From Ralstonia sp. UBA689 (lineage in GTDB: Bacteria; Pseudomonadota; Gammaproteobacteria; Burkholderiales; Burkholderiaceae), in NCBI RefSeq assembly GCF_002298975.1, contig NZ_DBMV01000041.1:1-64000 (forward strand): a stretch of DNA of 64,000 bases, in the 5' to 3' direction. Under the pieces are notes generated by a model. The model worked only from the letters and a program-made list of their open reading frames with translations, had not been told where the DNA came from and searched no databases. Position numbers and translations under genes: made by a program. Shown piece after piece: positions 62,704 through 64,000 of the stretch (positions are counted from its first letter, which is position 1; each line of letters begins with the position of its first letter).

Positions 62704-62911
62704 ATCTCAATATCAACGCTGCCAGGCATTCGCAAACCGGCTGCCGCACTATCGGACAAACCGCACGAAATGATACAGATCGCCCTACTTCCGTCTCAGT
62801 AGAACACCCCAACACTGGCGGTGCGGCAGATCCTGCTCCCGTCAGCCGGAGTGGGGAGGTCCAGCACGGGGACGGTGCTAAGATGCGGCCCAGCAATCAG
62901 GAGAGGTAGCA

Positions 62912-63490
62912 ATGCGCGCAAGCAAGCGCCAGCAGGTGGTGGACAAGGCCAGCGAACTGTTCTCCCGGCACGGTTTCCACCCGGTCGGCGTCGATTGGAT
63001 CATCGACGAGTCCGGTGTTGCCCGCATGACGCTTTATCGGCACTTTTCCGGCAAGGAAGACCTGATCAAGGAAGTGCTGGAGCAGCGCTACACCTTCATC
63101 ATGGACAGCATGGCCGAGAAGCTCGAGCCGCTGCCCGATTCCACCGCGCGCCTGAAGGGCATCTTCGACTGGTACGAGACGTGGTTCCGCAGCCCCGAGT
63201 TTGCGGGCTGCCTGTTCGAGCGCGCGCTGGCCGAGTTCGGCGCCACCTGTCCCAAGGTGACCGAGGTGGCGGTCCGCTACCGCGACGACTTGCTTGCCAT
63301 GATGGAGACACTGCTCAAGGAAGTGGTGCCCGCTGGCCCGGCACGTCAGCTTGCGGGGGTGTACGTGATGCTGCTCAGCGGCGCCACGGCCGATGCACGC
63401 GCCGTTGGCGATCCGACCGCCGCCCCCCAGGCTTGGCATGCCGCACTGACGCTGCTGAACCAGGCCAAGGCTGCCGCCAAGAACGCATAA
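62912..63490 (+). CDS. TetR-family transcriptional regulator
   Basis: 192 residues. DNA-binding domain: RQQVVDKASELFSRHGFHPVGVDWIIDESGVARMTLYRHFSGKEDLI region, residues 6-55. The ligand domain matches the common TetR_C type. ATG with a GGAGAGG-type site upstream. The ligand and target genes are unknown; no neighbour is transcribed divergently, so it is not obviously tied to the flanking genes. Confidence 0.9.
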   Translation: MRASKRQQVVDKASELFSRHGFHPVGVDWIIDESGVARMTLYRHFSGKEDLIKEVLEQRYTFIMDSMAEKLEPLPDSTARLKGIFDWYETWFRSPEFAGCLFERALAEFGATCPKVTEVAVRYRDDLLAMMETLLKEVVPAGPARQLAGVYVMLLSGATADARAVGDPTAAPQAWHAALTLLNQAKAAAKNA

Positions 63491-63509
63491 CTGTACGAAG
63501 ACTCTACGG

Positions 63510-64000
63510 CTACCAGCCCCGCCGCAGCCGCCGCACGATCATCCAGGGCAAGCGCAGCAGGCCTCCGGCCAGCAGGCGCAGGTGCATCCCGACCAACAAG
63601 ACGTTGTCACGCAGATACTGGAAATGCGACACGCCGCCCTCGTCCGTGCGGAAGTAGCGTACGGGTGCATCCAGCCGGATCGGGCACACGCCGATCCAGC
63701 ACAGGCGCACCGCCGCCTCTGGGTCGAAGTCGAAACCGCGCATCCACACGTGCCGGCGCATGATCCTGGCCAGCGGCGCAATCGGATATACGCGGAATCC
63801 GAACAGCGTATCGCCGATACCGGCCCACAGTGTTTCGATGTCCGCGCACAGGTTCGACAGGCGGCGGCCCTGCACGCGCAGTTGCGGCGCGCTCGCGTCG
63901 AACAACGGCTGCCCGAGAATCATCGCGTCGGGTGCAGCCTGCGAAGCGGCCATGAATGCGGGGATCAGATCTGCGGGGTGCTGGCCGTCGGAATCCATGG
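63510..64000 (-). CDS. Family 2 glycosyltransferase, partial
   Basis: Last 162 or so codons of a GT2 enzyme that continues beyond the right end of the window. The frame enters with MDSDGQHPAD, the nucleotide-sugar DxD region followed by the QH of the polyprenyl-phosphate/rhamnosyl-type GT2 group. C-terminal LLRLPWMIVRRL may be a membrane-associated helix. The substrate cannot be judged from this part. The visible ATG is internal, not the true start. Confidence 0.85.
   Translation of the reverse strand, partial: MDSDGQHPADLIPAFMAASQAAPDAMILGQPLFDASAPQLRVQGRRLSNLCADIETLWAGIGDTLFGFRVYPIAPLARIMRRHVWMRGFDFDPEAAVRLCWIGVCPIRLDAPVRYFRTDEGGVSHFQYLRDNVLLVGMHLRLLAGGLLRLPWMIVRRLRRGW

Noticed and set aside
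1..64000. tRNA genes, CRISPR arrays, insertion sequences, prophage genes
   Set aside because: I looked for tRNA T-arm patterns, regular spaced repeats and transposase or integrase motifs and found none that hold up.

Overview
The window is GC-rich (mid-60s percent by eye) chromosomal DNA of a betaproteobacterium. The S13-type rplM-rpsI pair, the ubiE/ubiJ/ubiB group, the fmdB-DUF502-aspS-nudB order, the long fused FAD/Fe-S oxidoreductase and the GltIJKL transporter all point to Burkholderiaceae, most likely the genus Ralstonia (R. pickettii group). Species assignment is inference. I see no tRNA, no CRISPR array, no insertion sequence and no prophage. Coding density is high and most genes are on the minus strand.

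Layout. 0-6.4 kb: ribosomal proteins S9/L13, a candidate small RNA whose loop carries an anti-Shine-Dalgarno sequence, an OsmC protein whose end overlaps RNase P RNA, pyrC, a tartrate/D-malate dehydrogenase and a class II glutamine amidotransferase. 6.4-12.6 kb: the glutamate/aspartate ABC transporter gltIJKL, glutamate dehydrogenase and a LysR regulator, which together form a glutamate uptake and use module. 12.6-15 kb: an Atm1-like ABC exporter and the YciA thioesterase. 15-25.3 kb: a fatty-acid beta-oxidation block (TetR regulator, acyl-CoA dehydrogenase, hydroxyacyl-CoA dehydrogenase/hydratase, thiolase, DegV-type fatty-acid-binding protein, enoyl-CoA hydratase), followed by a CoA transferase.

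25.3-33.7 kb: a phospholipase D-like cardiolipin synthase, an endonuclease/phosphatase-family protein, NudB, a coiled-coil membrane protein, aspS, DUF502, an FmdB zinc ribbon and a sodium:solute symporter. 33.9-41.2 kb: ubiquinone biosynthesis genes (ubiB, ubiJ, ubiE) interleaved with a Tim44-domain protein, a TPMT-like methyltransferase, DUF971 and an SbmA/BacA-like ABC protein. 41.3-49 kb: a HIT protein, a 1341-residue FAD plus Fe-S oxidoreductase, a YqaA-type membrane protein, a fused SpmA/SpmB protein and an inward-rectifier-type potassium channel.

48.9-49.2 kb holds a 276-bp palindromic element that can fold into a branched, cloverleaf-like structure. It ends 18 bases before the ilvA start codon, and ilvA is followed by queF. 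51.8-56.3 kb is the most interesting part. It holds a FapF-like outer-membrane channel, a periplasmic C39 cysteine peptidase and three exported proteins. Two of the three share a double-glycine motif (AVxxDKLDxxRGG) placed after a Sec signal peptide, and all three carry related Gln/Asn-rich motifs near the C-terminus. I read this as a divergent functional-amyloid (Fap-like) secretion locus, with the C39 peptidase as the probable processing enzyme.

57-64 kb: an acyl-CoA synthetase, gluconokinase, an HExxH protein, an HSL-type esterase, a small decayed stretch, a TsdA-like dihaem cytochrome c, a second TetR regulator and the C-terminal part of a family 2 glycosyltransferase that runs off the window.
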